Shown piece by piece: positions 37,280 to 49,655 of a DNA stretch of 64,000 nt; position 1 is the first letter of the stretch; each line of letters starts with the position of its first letter. A program made the translations under genes and the position numbers. The notes under the pieces were generated by a model that did not search any database, had not been told where the DNA came from, and saw only the letters and a program-made list of their open reading frames with translations. The stretch covers positions 33,579,980-33,643,979 of the forward strand of contig NC_056756.1 of assembly GCF_018687715.1 (NCBI RefSeq), given 5' to 3'. The DNA comes from Carya illinoinensis (Eukaryota; Streptophyta; Magnoliopsida; Fagales; Juglandaceae).

Positions 37280-37640
37280 CTAATCAGCTACACAGATGCT
37301 GATTATGCTGGTTGTAAAATAGATCGAAAAAGTACTAGTGGAGCATGCCATTTCTTAGGTCATGCACTAGTTTCCTGGTTTAGTAAAAATAAAATTCTGT
37401 TACACTATCTACTGCTGAGGCAGAATATGTTGTTGTGGGTAATTGTTGTGCTCAAGTTCTCTACATGAAGCAACAATTTGAAGATTTTAAACTTGTGTAT
37501 AATCACATTCCGATCAAATGTGATAATACAAGTGTTATAAATCTTTCAGAGAATCCAATACAACATTCTAGAACTAAGCATATTGAAATAAGATATCATT
37601 TTCTTGAAAATCATGTGCAAAAAGCGATATAGTACTAGAG
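37280..37640 (+). pseudogene. Copia RNase H relic
   Basis: Pattern DADYAGC..DRKSTSGACHFLG near 37297-37360, then TAEAEYV near 37409 after a frame change, then CDNTSVINLSENPIQHSRTKHIEI near 37519. Catalytic acidic residues are mostly present, but the frame is broken. Confidence 0.82.
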
Positions 37641-37759
37641 TTCACAAACACACACGATCAGTTAGTAGATATTTTTACAAAACTTTTACCAGAAGATAGA
37701 TTATGTATGATTAGAAGAGAAATAAGTATGATGCATGTTATGAATATCTCTTTAAAGAT

Positions 37760-38761
37760 AGACCAAAGTCAATAAAAATAGAGAGAGATTTTTTAAATAC
37801 TTTTATATAAACTTGAGATTCCAGCCTCATGTTTGAGACGCTCATTCTCTTTATACAATATCATGTCATTCTTATCCATGAGAACTGGCAAGCGGAATGA
37901 AGAATGTAACAAAGATTTCAACTATTTATTCTTCTACCGAATGATTCATTCCCTTGTGTGAGACTCTTGAACAATTTGTTGAAGTACAACAATTTTTTTT
38001 TTAAGTTTTTCATCTTCAAGATTTCTGACTTGTAGCCGCTGAGAAAAAGCAACAATAGAAGAAGAGTAGCGAGTCCCAAGACTCACCAAGTCGTAGATAG
38101 CATCGAAATCTAACTTATTAGCCAAATTATTATTTTCTTACTGCAACATGGTACCAATGGCAGCTGTAGAAAGGACAGGAGGTTGAGGTGCAAAATACCT
38201 CATGGATGAATCTAGAGAAATGTTAAAAGAATGAACTATTATGAAAAGAATTAAAAGCTTAAAACGAGAATGTTGAAGGAATGCAAATGAGTTATAGAGA
38301 TGAGAAGAAAATTTGATGTGGATTGGATGAACTTTAAGACTAATTTTATAGAGATAGCATAAAGAACAAGTCAAAGAGCAATGTGATTTCTTTTACCGAT
38401 TGGTGAAAATGACTTTTTTTCGAAATTCGGAGCCCATACTCTTGTTTGTCAACAACATCAAACGATTTTTTCAAATCTCAAGCCATACTTGTCAGGTCAC
38501 GGACGAATCCATTTTTTTTAACTATTTACAGTTTTTACTAACACACCGTTTTTTTAGTCTATTAACTTGCTGATGATCCTTTTTAATGATGCCAAAAGGG
38601 GAAGAAGTGTTAGACGAGAACATTAACATTGTTGGAATTGCTAAACTTGTTATATATGCTTGAAATTATATTTATATTTTTGCTTGAAAAACTAACGCAC
38701 ATTTTCAGTGGGAGTTTAAGTATTAATATAGGTTTCAGGTTCTATCAAGTATTTGTCATCA
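37760..38761 (+). other. Region between RNase H and the polypurine tract
   Basis: About 1 kb without a continuous ORF on the element's sense strand. In the SIRE lineage this interval can hold an extra, env-like ORF. Here only short antisense frames (such as 38138-38374) remain, and I recognise no domain. Confidence 0.5.
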
Positions 38762-38776
38762 TAAAAAAGGAGAGAT
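38762..38776 (+). other. Polypurine tract of the Copia element
   Basis: A purine-rich run (AAAAAAGGAGAGA) lies immediately before the TGTTG start of the 3' LTR, the expected place for plus-strand priming. Confidence 0.8.
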
Positions 38777-39123
38777 TGTTGAACTCAATGTTTCAAGTTT
38801 TGTGTAATTATATATCTACACATGGATTTTGATGATAACAAATGAATTAAAAAAATAACAGATTCTCAATCTCAAGTTGTCTACACAATGGAGTCAAGCA
38901 CATTAAGGAAACAAGTATAAGCAAAAAGGGAACAAATTCACATTAAAGTCATAGAGTAATATTATAAATCTCTTAAAAATTCGAAATTAGGATTAAGGTT
39001 TAAAATTAATATTTAATCATAAAATATTAAAATACATTTTCAACATATGCATTTTGAAAATTAAATTTGAAAATTATAAAAGATGATTGATTGTTATCTT
39101 TCACATGTGCATTATATGATTAA
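38777..39123 (+). repeat. 3' LTR of the Copia element, first part
   Basis: Matches the first 330 or so bases of the 5' LTR, then is cut at the ATTAA target site of the nested insertion. The LTR resumes at 42227. Confidence 0.9.
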
Positions 39124-42100
39124 TGAGACGCCCCCAAATTCCGTTTGGGATTGGATGGACATTTGAAGCGTCGAGACATGCAACACAAGGTTACCTGCCC
39201 CCGTTCATGACATATAAGATGCAATGTTCCTAACATGCATCTAACAATATGCAATATTCGCAGTGGATAAATTTTTTCTTTAGCAATACTATGCACCAAA
39301 TTGAAAATATCCCAAATACTTAAAACATACTTCATATATAAAAATTCATTGAACAACTAAGATCACAACACTAGTCCAAAATGGTTATAATCCAAAAAGT
39401 ACTAGTGATGCAACTCAATTGTACAAGTAGTAATTTACGTTAATTACTATATTAACATTGATGTCGCACCGTCGCTTAGTCAACTGTGTCTAGTTGATCA
39501 GCTCCTGATTCTCCTTCAGGTCCTGTAACAAGATTTAACATTCGGGGAGAATGGTAGTTGGGACTACCAAAGTGAAATTTGATTACAAATGTTAGTAAGT
39601 TAACAAAAAAAACTTCCACACAAGCTAATGATGCATGGATGACAGTAAAAGCATAAATGCATAATCAAATTCATAAGTAATTAAAGCATAACTTGGCGTA
39701 CAACATAGCATAATTGACATAACTTAAATTGAAATATGAACTGAACTTGACTTGACATGAACTTGATCTGAAACTTGACTTAGCATGAACTTGCTCTGAA
39801 ACTTGAATTAACATGAACATGATATGAAACTTAACTTATCATGAACTTGTTCTGAAACTTGACTTAACATGAAAAATATATACTCCACAGTTGTTGTGGC
39901 CCTATGTATTCTACATGTAAATACATACTCCACAGTTGTTGTGACCCCATGTATTTTACACAAACTTGACTTAACATGAAAAATACATACTCCACAGTTG
40001 TTGTGGCCCCATGTATTCTATGTGTAAATACATACTCTACAGTTGTTGTGGCTCCATGTATTCTACGGAAACTTATTCTTTAACTGCTTAAATACATACT
40101 CCACAGTTGTTGTGGCCCCATGTATTCTACGTGTCATAATTGCTGTGACTCCATACATAAGTAATCAAGATGAAACGTGACTGGAATACGAAAGGACTGA
40201 AGCCCTGACGTAACATAACGTGACTTGAAAATAACTTGAAATACATAACCAACTTGAGATAGAAATATTTCGTAATATGACATAACATATAATAGACAAC
40301 ATATTTAACATGACATACTTGCAACAGTGAATATTACATGACTTGACATACATGTAATAGATGACATACTTAGTATAATGTACTTGTAATGTACAGCAAT
40401 ACATGACAGAATATATTATATAACAGATAAAAACTGATGATAGAATAAATTTTGTATAACAAACAATTACGTGATGACTTGGCATGGCATGACATATATT
40501 ATAACACACATATATACACTGTAGTTCCTTTACTTAGCACACATACATAGTAGACTGCTAGTAAGTTAAAAGCTAACTTACCTCGATCTCCGCGTTTCTT
40601 ATAAAACCTCAAGTGCGATCACGAGGAACTGTAATTAGTGATTCTAAAAGTTAGCACTAAATCACTAATAACTTGAAATATGGAAAATACTAACTTAAAG
40701 AGTAAAATTTCCATTTCACTCTCTACATGTAGGAAAATGACCGTTTTACCTATAACTTAAGGATTTTGTATACTAACTTCAAAAGTCACCAAAATTTACA
40801 TGCCTCATGTAAATTTTATCCTCAACTCAAATATCAATTTAGAAAAATTTAAAACTAATCACAACTATTAAAACTCCATAGGGCCGAAATTCCCATATGC
40901 TATTTCCATTGATTTTTATTTCCAACTTGTTTTGATCAACCTTTTGATCTATGACTTATAAATATGCGATCTTCAAACCAAACCATCACATGGTTTAAAA
41001 AGATGTCCTAAAACATATATAAGCTTCTAATTCAAGAACACATGGTTAAAAATTAACCAAAACATAAATTTAGCCAAGAACATCCACACTTTGACTTATT
41101 TGAATATCTCTTTGCATAAAATTTCATATATTTGAAACTAACATCAAATATATTTAAAATAATAATATAACATGTATATAAGATGCTTAGGATCCTCCAA
41201 TAAAATTATCAAAGTCATTGGAATAGGTTTAGACCACCAAAGAGTTAAACTTTCTCAAAACAGAAACTGTTTTTCCTCTTCCAGTTTCTAAGTTTCTAAA
41301 TCTAAGAAACTCTTTCATCAAAACCTTTAATCATACAAAAATCATCAACCAATAATCATATACACGTGTTAACAATACTCTATAAAAATTTCGGACCCAT
41401 ATCTATCCATTAACTTAGTCAAAAACTCCAAAGTATAATATATTCTCCAGTTTATCTCCCAGAATAACCTTTCTATAGTTTACATAATATTTGACTGACC
41501 AAATGATCTTCAAATGGGACAAATAAGATATCCACGTAAACTAGACTAAAAAAGAAACAACTTATATGAAAGAGACGTTATGATAAAACACTTAAAAAAG
41601 CTTCGAAATGGGCGTGCAAAAGAACTCCTAAAAGTTGTCCGAGAGAGAGTGTTTGATATTCTTTTAATGGAAAGTGTAAATGAAAATAATTTTGTGGGGA
41701 GGGGTGGCTGGAGATACTTATGGATGAGATATGGAAGAGATGAGACTGGAGTGAGAGTTAAGTGTAGGACTCTCTTACCCGGAATGAGAGTGGAGTGTAG
41801 GACTCTCTTACCTAATAATATCTACAAAAATCAACTCAAGATATTTTTACCCAATAATATCCACGAAATTAGCTTAAAATATTTTTATCCAATAATATAC
41901 ACAAAATTAGCTTAAGATATTTTTATCCAATAATATCTACAATTTTGAATAGACGTTTCACCCGAAATTATGAAAAAGTGTTATTGCGCCATAAGACCTT
42001 AAATAACCCTCCGAGTCTAATAGCACAAACCATAATACATTTTGACACTTCTAACTATCTCTAATAATCAAAAACACACTTCTGATACCATAGTAAATAA

Positions 42101-42226
42101 TAACACTAACTATGTAGTTAGACAAAAACCTATATGATTAATGGATTCGTGAAAGCTTATAGAGTCTTCACGAGGTTCCTAAAGTCAATAGAAATTCCAC
42201 AATTGAATTTCTAGCGGGCTGTTACA
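39124..42226 (+). mobile_element. 3.1-kb solo LTR (probably Gypsy) nested in the Copia 3' LTR
   Basis: Starts TGAGACGCCCCC and ends CTGTTACA, and is flanked by the 5-bp duplication ATTAA (39119-39123 and 42227-42231). The surrounding LTR sequence is continuous across it when compared with the 5' LTR. The ends and length fit a long Gypsy LTR. There is no gag-pol, and the start sequence does not recur inside, so unequal recombination to a solo LTR is the simplest reading. The 111-codon ORF at 41580-41915 consists partly of short repeats and is not a recognisable gene. Confidence 0.82.
39740..40160 (+). repeat. Tandem and interspersed direct repeats inside the solo LTR
   Basis: Two kinds of unit alternate. 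One is 'ACTTGACTTAACATGAAC' with variants, in five or more copies at 39745-39870. The other is about 45 bp, with the core CCACAGTTGTTGTGG and CCCCATGTATTCTA, in five copies (near 39885, 39925, 39988, 40030 and 40095). Each core can fold as a small stem (CCACA/TGTGG). Spacing is irregular. Confidence 0.85.
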
Positions 42227-43213
42227 ATTAAAGGTTTGAACTTTGAAAATATTAAAGATGATTGATTGTCATCTTTCACATGTGCATGTTTTATTTGAAT
42301 ATTTTCAAAAGTGATTGATACTTTTTTTGACTTATGCAAAAGGTAGATATTTTTGTTTGAAAAATTTGAAAAGTAAAGTGTGTTCATTTTGTCATATGCA
42401 AAAAGTAAAAAGATTAGGTTTGAAATATTTAAAAAGTAAAGTGTGCTCCTTTTGTCATATGCCAAAAGTAAAAGATTAGATTTGAAATTTTTGAAAAATG
42501 AATAATGTTGTCTTTGATAATTGAAAAAGAAGAACATTTTATTTGAATTTTTTGAAAAAATGAATGATGTTGTTTTTGACATATGAATCTTTTTAAATTT
42601 GAATATGAAGTCTCATATGCCTATAAATAGATCATTTGAAAGTTTCACATTTATAGTATCAAGAGCATATAACATTTATTCAAAACTTCCATTCTCTTTT
42701 TTCTAACCATTGAGCCTTAATTCTTGTTCATTTTGAGAGAAATATAGTTTGCGCTGTATTGTTCTTATTTCACTCATTGAGGAGTGTTTTTCTAATAACC
42801 TACTCACTATCAGTTCTTGTATCAGTAAAAGAGTGTGTATAACCCTTGTGCGTGTAGAAAATATTCTACATAGGAAATAGTTGAATCAACATGTGTCAGG
42901 TGATTGCAAGTGTAGAGAGTGTTCTGCACATATCCTTTGTAGCGGTGTTGTTCAAAGATGTAATAGGTTTCTATCTCCACCTGAAAGAGGTTGAATAGTG
43001 AATTTGAGGATTCTCAATAGGTAGCTTGAGGCGAGGACGTAGGCAGTGGGGCCGAACTTCGTTAACATATTGAGTTTGATTCTCTCTTACCCTTACTCTT
43101 TATATTTATTGTTGTTTCGTATTTTGTTTATATTTTATATTTGATTTATAATTGTTATTTTTTTTAAATACAACTCAATTTATCCACTTCTTGTGTTAGT
43201 CATCTGGGCAACA
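42227..43213 (+). repeat. 3' LTR of the Copia element, second part
   Basis: Resumes the LTR after the nested insertion and ends GGGCAACA. With the first part the LTR is about 1329 bp, against 1308 bp for the 5' copy. Confidence 0.9.
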
Positions 43214-43636
43214 AAAAGGACTGAACAAGAAGTTATGCTAGTCATATAGACGTTGGATTGGCCACCTAATATATATTTTTTTTCTATTTATTGTTTTTTG
43301 TTTTTTAAATTTAATTCCTTTATGCCCATTTAGAAACTTAGATAATTGAAATTTTTCGATCATAATTTTTAATTTTGTTCCGTTCCAGTTATTTCGATCT
43401 AAAATTTTCATTTCAGTATATTATTTGGTACATTAATCTTCTCTATTTTATTTCATTCTAAATTTCAACCTGTTCCAATCATTTAAGTCAAATTCATGTC
43501 GAAATTGGCATTCCAAGTCCTATTCCACTCATGACAGTTTTAACGGTAGTTTTATAATTTTTTAAGTTTTGATGACATTTTTGTAAATTTAAAATTGATT
43601 ATGATTTTAATTTTTTTGTAATTTTAAATATGTTCA

Positions 43637-43641
<5 letters not shown>

Positions 43642-43714
<73 letters not shown>
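43642..43714. repeat. (TC)36 microsatellite
   Basis: An uninterrupted dinucleotide run of about 73 bp, the longest in the window. Confidence 0.95.
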
Positions 43715-43719
<5 letters not shown>

Positions 43720-43945
43720 ATATAATTATTTTTAATAATTTCTCAGTTTTTTTTTAATTTTTAATTTTGTTTCTTTATTTATTTTTTTGTCTCAACTCAA
43801 ATTTGTGATTTTTTTTTTTAATATTGTAATGTATTTTCGTTTTATAATTAGTCAATTCTTCCATACATATATGCACACACGTATATATGCACACATACAT
43901 AATACACACTTACATATACATGTATTTGTTATTTATCAATTTATA

Positions 43946-43950
43946 TAGAC

Positions 43951-43981
<31 letters not shown>
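43946..43981. repeat. (CATA)n(TA)n microsatellite
   Basis: Several ACAT tetranucleotides lead into a TA run. Confidence 0.85.
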
Positions 43982-44827
43982 GTTAATTTCGAAACAGTAT
44001 ATAAGAAAGTATTAATATTGAAATATTCTTTTCTAGTACTTAAATTGGAATGATATACGGAACAGAATTTAAAACATTGCTTTTTAACTCTTTAGAGTTA
44101 AGATCCTCTAGTGCCAGACATGAGAATAATGAACGTTCATGGTCAACTGAGTAGCCAACCCTTAGATGCGATGAATGGATGGTAATCTTCAGGTAGTTTC
44201 AATTACTATTTAAGCGCACCGTTGTATATGCATATCGGATTAGTACTCAAATTGTGTGTTTTTCTTGTGGTTGCTAAACTGGAATATCTTTGAAAGACAA
44301 CTTAGGAATCGATTATAGCCCCGATTACCTTCTTTTGCTCGTGTATTTTGTGTCTTTAGAGCTTCGGTTGCTGCAGCAGATTCTTTCCCATAAATGAAGG
44401 AGAGCTGCTTTGTTCTTATTTAAGAATACTACAACCAAATGCTAGTTATGAGGTTTTGGCTGCTATATCCTGTATTAGACAGGCTGAGAATATACAAATA
44501 ACCCACATTTACAGAATCAGCCATGAGACATTTTTCCGTGAGGTATATTTCTTCAAGCTCAAATTTGGAAGAGTTGGCGTAAATGTCTTCCTCAGTAACA
44601 TATCCGGAGACTGGAGACCCTTGAGTACATTCTGCCTTATGTTGAGAGTTAAGTGGAGTTCATGACAAGTGGCAACGACAAGAAGCCAAGGTCATGTTGT
44701 AACCTGAGATCTGAGGTTTCTTTCATTTGTGTAGAGAACTTGCAAACAACGGATTTTCTGTGAATCATTCATTCACTCTCTTCAAGTCACCAAGGGCAGA
44801 AACTGTCCCCGGATGGTAGCACTATAC

Positions 44828-47800
44828 TCACCTGGGATGGAAAGAACTGCAGGAGACAGTAGCAATCGAAGCAGACATTCCTGCTTTGTGGGGGTATAAT
44901 GGATCCTCAGACATGTCATTCAGTTCCATGGTCCTATCATCCATAAAAGGGGGATTTGTAGGTGCCGGGAGGTGCTCATCCTCCTTTGTTAACATCTGCA
45001 GAACCTTTGACATTGTTGGTCGTAATGACTGAATCTCTTGGGTGCACAGAAGTCCGATATGCACCACTCTTAATACCTCATTCTTTATATTGCTGTTGTG
45101 GTGATTATGCAGCATTAGATTTGGATCATATAATCGCTCCACTGTCCCTGACTGAAAATGCTTCCATGTCTATTTTTCAAAGAATAGAAGGGTAGAAATA
45201 GGAGCATTTAATTAATCTTTCTACTCACAAAAACTGATGCTTATAAAAGAAGAGACCTATTTTTGGAAGGGTAAAGTATTGAAGCTTACTATTGTGACTA
45301 AGCTGTCTGAGTATTCTAAGTTTTTGCTCCTGTTGTTCTGCTTCCCAGTGACAATCTCTAACACAAGCACCCCAAAGCTGTACACATCGGCCTTTTCTGT
45401 CAATTGGCCATGGGCTAGGTACTCTGGAGCCATATATCCTCTATAAAGTTTTTAAAAGAAATCACTATTGTGTTCAGTACAAGTGAAAACAAACCTGTAA
45501 AACATCACTACTATTGTTCTATCACTAATGTATGTTCTTACACTGGGCTAAAATGTTGGTTATTTAGAAAATAATAGGCGTGAATTTTACATTCGTTTTT
45601 TAAAAGTAAATGAATTTTTAATTTTAAAGACATTCAATGCTTCAAAAATCAAATAGAGATATGATGCTTACAGTGTTCCTGCAATGGCAGTACTTATATG
45701 GCTCTTATCTTCTTGGAATGATCTGGCCAACCCAAAATCAGCAATTTTAGCACGGAGCCTCGAGTCCAGCAAGATGTTACTGGCTTTTATATCTCTATGA
45801 ATGATTCTGATATTGGCGTTCTCGTGAAGATAGACTAAACCTTCTGTTGTCCCCGCAATAATCTCATGTCTCTTCTCCCAGTTCAGCACTTTACCTCTGT
45901 TTGTATCTGTCATTTTCATGGAAACATTGAGAATATTTAAATTGTTGATATCATACAGAATATCATCAACTTCGATATTACTCATATCATGGAGAGACAT
46001 GAGTACAAGTAGCAGTGAGAGAATTCTTTCTTTTCTTTTCAAAACAGTAACTATTGTCTAGAAACCATCGTTGCTATCACGGTTTTTGCTTTTGAATCAA
46101 GTAATTACCAAAGATGAACTGATCAAGGCTTTTGTTGGGCATAAATTCATAGATAAGAAGGCTTTCAGGTCCTGAGCAGCTGCATCCCAATAAACGGACT
46201 AGATTCTTGTGTTCCACAGTGCTTATCATGTTAACTTCATTGTAGAAATCTGCCGCTCTATGTCTATTGTTAAAGAAGAGTCTCTTGACAGCAATCTCTC
46301 GTCCATCAGGCAGAATACCCTGCAATGGTGCAACGTGGGAAACAAATAAATCTCTGAAAACATAAGATTTGAATGATTTGAATTATATATTTCTTTAGGA
46401 GGGGGGAGGGTTAATGGGGTTAGGAAAGAAGAGAAACTACCTTATAAACTGTGCCAAATCCTCCTTGCCCAAGCTTGTTAGCATTATCGAAAGCTCCCGT
46501 AGCTTTCTCTACTGTGGAATATTTAAAGTTCAAGCTACTGTCATTAAGAACTTTCACCAACTTTTCTGCATCATTTGAACCTATGGATCCAGAAAGCAAA
46601 ATAAAAATAAAAATTACTTATTTTGAACATTGTTAATAATCAACTTAAAAAGTTTTTTGTCCCTCTAGGTCAACGATGCATTGCGTAACAAAGTCCTTCC
46701 TAAACTTTTCGTTCATTTTAAGAACATGATGACACTCATGGAGGCTTTATAAAGTCAAGCATCTAGACTGCAATAATACTGGAGTAAAATATTGTTAACA
46801 CCGATTATTAAAAGTATATATATGCTTAAACACTGTACAATGATTAGCAATGTTACCTCTTCTCTTCTTTTGTATATACCTGTGCTTCCAGATATATATA
46901 CCAATAGTTATTCCAACCACCAAAACAACCACCGAACTAATAACTGAAACTACTATCACTATAGTGGTACCTGCAAAAGTTATTGATGGAAAACCCATTA
47001 TCATTCCAAATTTACTACAGAAACAGTAATCTTGATGCAAAATGTTTGGTCACCTAGCATAATGATCCATCTTTGATCACCTTTAGTTCATTTACCTCTT
47101 GAATTTCCATTTCCCACTTCCTTGTTGAGGAAATCTCTGTCTGAGTACCTCATGAAGCAGCCAGTGTTCAGCGCTCGCCCCTCTGACCAAGGCAAGCACT
47201 CTAATATTGAAGCAGATGCATTGTCCAAGCATGCTCTGCAAGAACTTGCATTCAAAGTTCTCCAACAATCAGCCAACACATAAGCCGACTCATTCACTGT
47301 CCCAGGTACACCCACTTGTGCCCTAGCATAGCCTTTGTGACTTGGTGCAGCCTCAAGAGTATCCATCACAGCTCGTCTCACTGACTCTCCAAAGGTTGGG
47401 TTCTTCCTTGTTGTATTCCCACACACGGCCCTGTCACTGGGTCCTTTATACTCCTCAAAAAAGCTATAATTCTCAGACCTCATGAAGCAACCATCAAGGT
47501 AAATGCGACCCCCATTGTAAGGAAAGCACTGGGGAAGAACCGTGCGTGCCTCAGCATAGCATAATACACAGTCAAGCAATGAGAGATCCCCATAGCACTG
47601 GGCAAGGCCAAAGTTAGAATCAGGGCCTGAACCTGTTATAGCTACTCCAAAACCTGAAAGTCGCATTTGATCACTGATATTTCCCATTGTAGCAACAAAA
47701 TTTGGAACAAAAACATTGCTATTGTGCTCAAGTTGGTTGCCACACGTAATTTCGACTGTTTGGGTTCTTGGATCTCCAACTGTTGTTTCCAGTAGAAATA

Positions 47801-47861
47801 CAGTCTTGATAACAAGGAAAATAACATATCGACAAGGGACAGGAGGGTATTCTTTCTTCAT
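44828..47861 (-). CDS. CRK2: Cysteine-rich receptor-like protein kinase, CRK2-like
   Basis: Plasma-membrane receptor-like kinase with two extracellular DUF26 (Gnk2-type) domains. CRKs act in redox, immune and stress signalling. Exons, 5' to 3': 47861-47096, 46970-46857, 46580-46441, 46319-46109, 45906-45672, 45440-45290 and 45169-44828. All introns are GT-AG, and 652 residues result. Start chosen at MKKEYPP, which puts a hydrophobic signal peptide (about 10-28) first. DUF26 motifs C-X8-C-X2-C lie at C89/C98/C101 and C199/C208/C211. TM about 258-279, then [10 protein letters not shown]. Kinase: glycine loop [10 protein letters not shown] 331-340, ATP lysine K352, HRDIKASN with D449, DFG with D467, then an APE motif (MAPEY). 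All catalytic residues are present. It ends SSFHPR. It is intact and tandem with the CRK3-like gene upstream on the same strand. The CRK2 name rests on overall resemblance, especially in the ectodomain. Confidence 0.92.
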
Positions 47862-49600
47862 TGTGGTATTAGTTAGGATCTGTATTGCTATGTCTGATAT
47901 CAATCGTGTGGCAATTCAATAGCGAATTCCAGAAGTAGATCTGTGGCAAGAAGAATACAGAAGTCATTGTGGACCCTTAAAAGCATTTAACATGTAGTAT
48001 GAAACGAGGATAGAAAATTTAATCGGGAAAAAGAATGACAATTACATGCAACAAATCAAGCGAGACAAACATTTCTAATATTGATTATGTGACTGGTGGT
48101 GTCAACCCAGGCAGGCCACATCTTTAGCGTTTTCAATAATAAAAGGCAGCGAAACTCAAGATAAAAATAATAAAGATATTGGTGGAAAATAATTAATCCA
48201 GAATAGCATAGAGGTCTGAAACCGAAAACCAAAAGCATATGAAACAGTAACAGCTTTTGATTTTATTGGCACCGTCCTTTGAATTTTGAACATATGGGAT
48301 TGCCAGCATCCCAAGTCAAAAAGGCACATATTGGATTAGCATTGTACACGTGTGATAACTGCACCGTCAACTTCAGAAGTCATCTGGCTTTACGGTCTGA
48401 AAATCACAGCCAAATCAAAGAAGAAAACCACCCACCATATTCCGATATATTTTTTTTTTTTTAAGAACATATTTTATTAATTTGCACCTTAAGCTACCAA
48501 AACTATCAAATTACAGATTAAACTACTCACTTGAGCAATTTACACATTCAATTAAGATTTGATTGTTAAGATTTAACGACATGCCTATTTTTCATTAATA
48601 TGAACAGTTAGATCCTAACCGAGAACACAAATTGTCAACTCTTGTAGTTTACGGCTCAAAATGAAAATTTTGGTTTAGGAATTAAGAAAACGATGAGAGA
48701 TTGGTAACTAAAATGTAGTTTTTTGTCTTTGGAAAAACTCTGGCTCGCTCACATCAGTATAGTGTAAGATTCAAAAGTAGAAAGCTCTATTTTTTTTTTT
48801 TAAGGTAATCAATAATATTACCTACTGATAAATATGTGGAGTTAAGGTGCTTCCCTAAAAAGAATGAATGTGGGGACGAGAGGGAAATAATGAGAGACCC
48901 CACTGACCAAAGGCCCAATAGACAGTCGCAGGTCGGACCCATAAAAATCAATGCCTTTCCCACCCCACAACCACCTCCAATACATATCCGATCCGATTGG
49001 CGCCCCCACCAATATGGCCGTCGGCCGCCGCCCGACACTTCAATGCATACCACCGGCCGACACAAACTGTTTCATCTACGAAATCCTTTACAGAAATATG
49101 AACGGGTGGGGGATTCAACCTTTGCAGATACATATAAAGAACATAACAAAGCATTTATATAAAATCACAACTTATATGTATGTATGTATGTATATGTAAA
49201 TTACTAGAATTTAGAGACGGCTCGCTTCTCTAGCGTTTGTTTTGAGTACCTCAATCATGTACACGATAAATGCATTAAATCCAAAGCTATAACAAACAGA
49301 GTATCCGAATTAACAAAACCATTCCATTAAAATGACAGTACGATTCGAGATATTATCGAAATTTGGATTCTGGGTAATAAAAAAAAAGACGAGCAATAAA
49401 GAAAGAAATAAAAAAGCTTTAGAGCGATGGTAAAGGTTAGATTAGAGTAGTCACCGTTCTTGGCGTCGGAGTAGCTGAAACTCGGATTCCGGAATGAAGT
49501 CGAGGCTGGCTTGGGAGGTTTAAGTAAGAAGAAAAGGGAGGTGAAAGCTAAAACAATTGAATTGGGTAAATACAGAAAAAGTCATACAAAGATATTTCCT
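47862..49600 (-). promoter_or_regulatory. Possible 5' UTR, leader intron and promoter of the CRK2-like gene
   Basis: A good acceptor (TTCTTCTTGCCACAG, ending at 47941) sits 79 bases before the start codon, and an AACG/GTGACT donor lies at 49455/49454. A non-coding leader exon (about 49455-49600) with a 1.5 kb intron is therefore plausible. Upstream on the same strand is a W-box (TTGACC at 49650-49645, shown as GGTCAA on +), the binding core of WRKY factors. The GC-rich ORFs at 48.8-49.2 kb overlap on both strands and fall inside this intron, so I do not call them. Confidence 0.35.
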
Positions 49601-49655
49601 CTGAATTCAAAGTAGAACGGAACTCTAGGATAGGAGTGTGGTGGGGTCAACGCGG

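Larger units (their letters stand above)
31614..43213 (+). mobile_element. Full-length, inactive Ty1/Copia LTR retrotransposon with a nested insertion
   Basis: Both ends are clear. The 5' LTR starts TGTTGAA at 31614 and the 3' LTR ends GGGCAACA at 43213. The 5-bp target-site duplication AAAAG flanks it at 31609-31613 and 43214-43218. Domain order is gag, protease, integrase, RT, RNase H, which is Copia. Removing the nested solo LTR and its extra TSD leaves about 8.49 kb. The RNase H-to-PPT gap of about 1 kb, LTRs of 1.3 kb and the GTPMSPSTKLDKDE motif in RT suggest the SIRE lineage, which is inference. Many stops and frameshifts show it cannot make its proteins. Confidence 0.93.
43219..44827. 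other. Intergenic and 3' flank of the CRK2-like gene
   Basis: 43300-44060 is non-coding, with 'GTTCCGTTCCAG...' style degenerate repeat sequence at both sides of a long CT microsatellite. 44100-44827 probably includes the 3' UTR of the kinase gene to its right, which is read leftward. Short ORFs here look random. Confidence 0.4.

Noticed and set aside
39885..40140. Regular direct repeats resembling a CRISPR array
   Set aside because: Spacing is irregular, spacers are partly repeats themselves, and the array lies in an LTR of a plant nuclear genome.
41580..41915. 111-codon ORF in the solo LTR
   Set aside because: Its second half is built of repeated DNA words (CCAATAATAT, GGACTCTCTTACC), and LTRs do not normally encode proteins.
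47862..47903. Upstream start at 47903 for the CRK2-like gene
   Set aside because: It would use a TTG codon, and the ATG at 47861 places the signal peptide correctly.
48787..49199. GC-rich ORFs on both strands upstream of the CRK2-like gene
   Set aside because: They overlap in several frames, have no domain and fall within the presumed leader intron or promoter.
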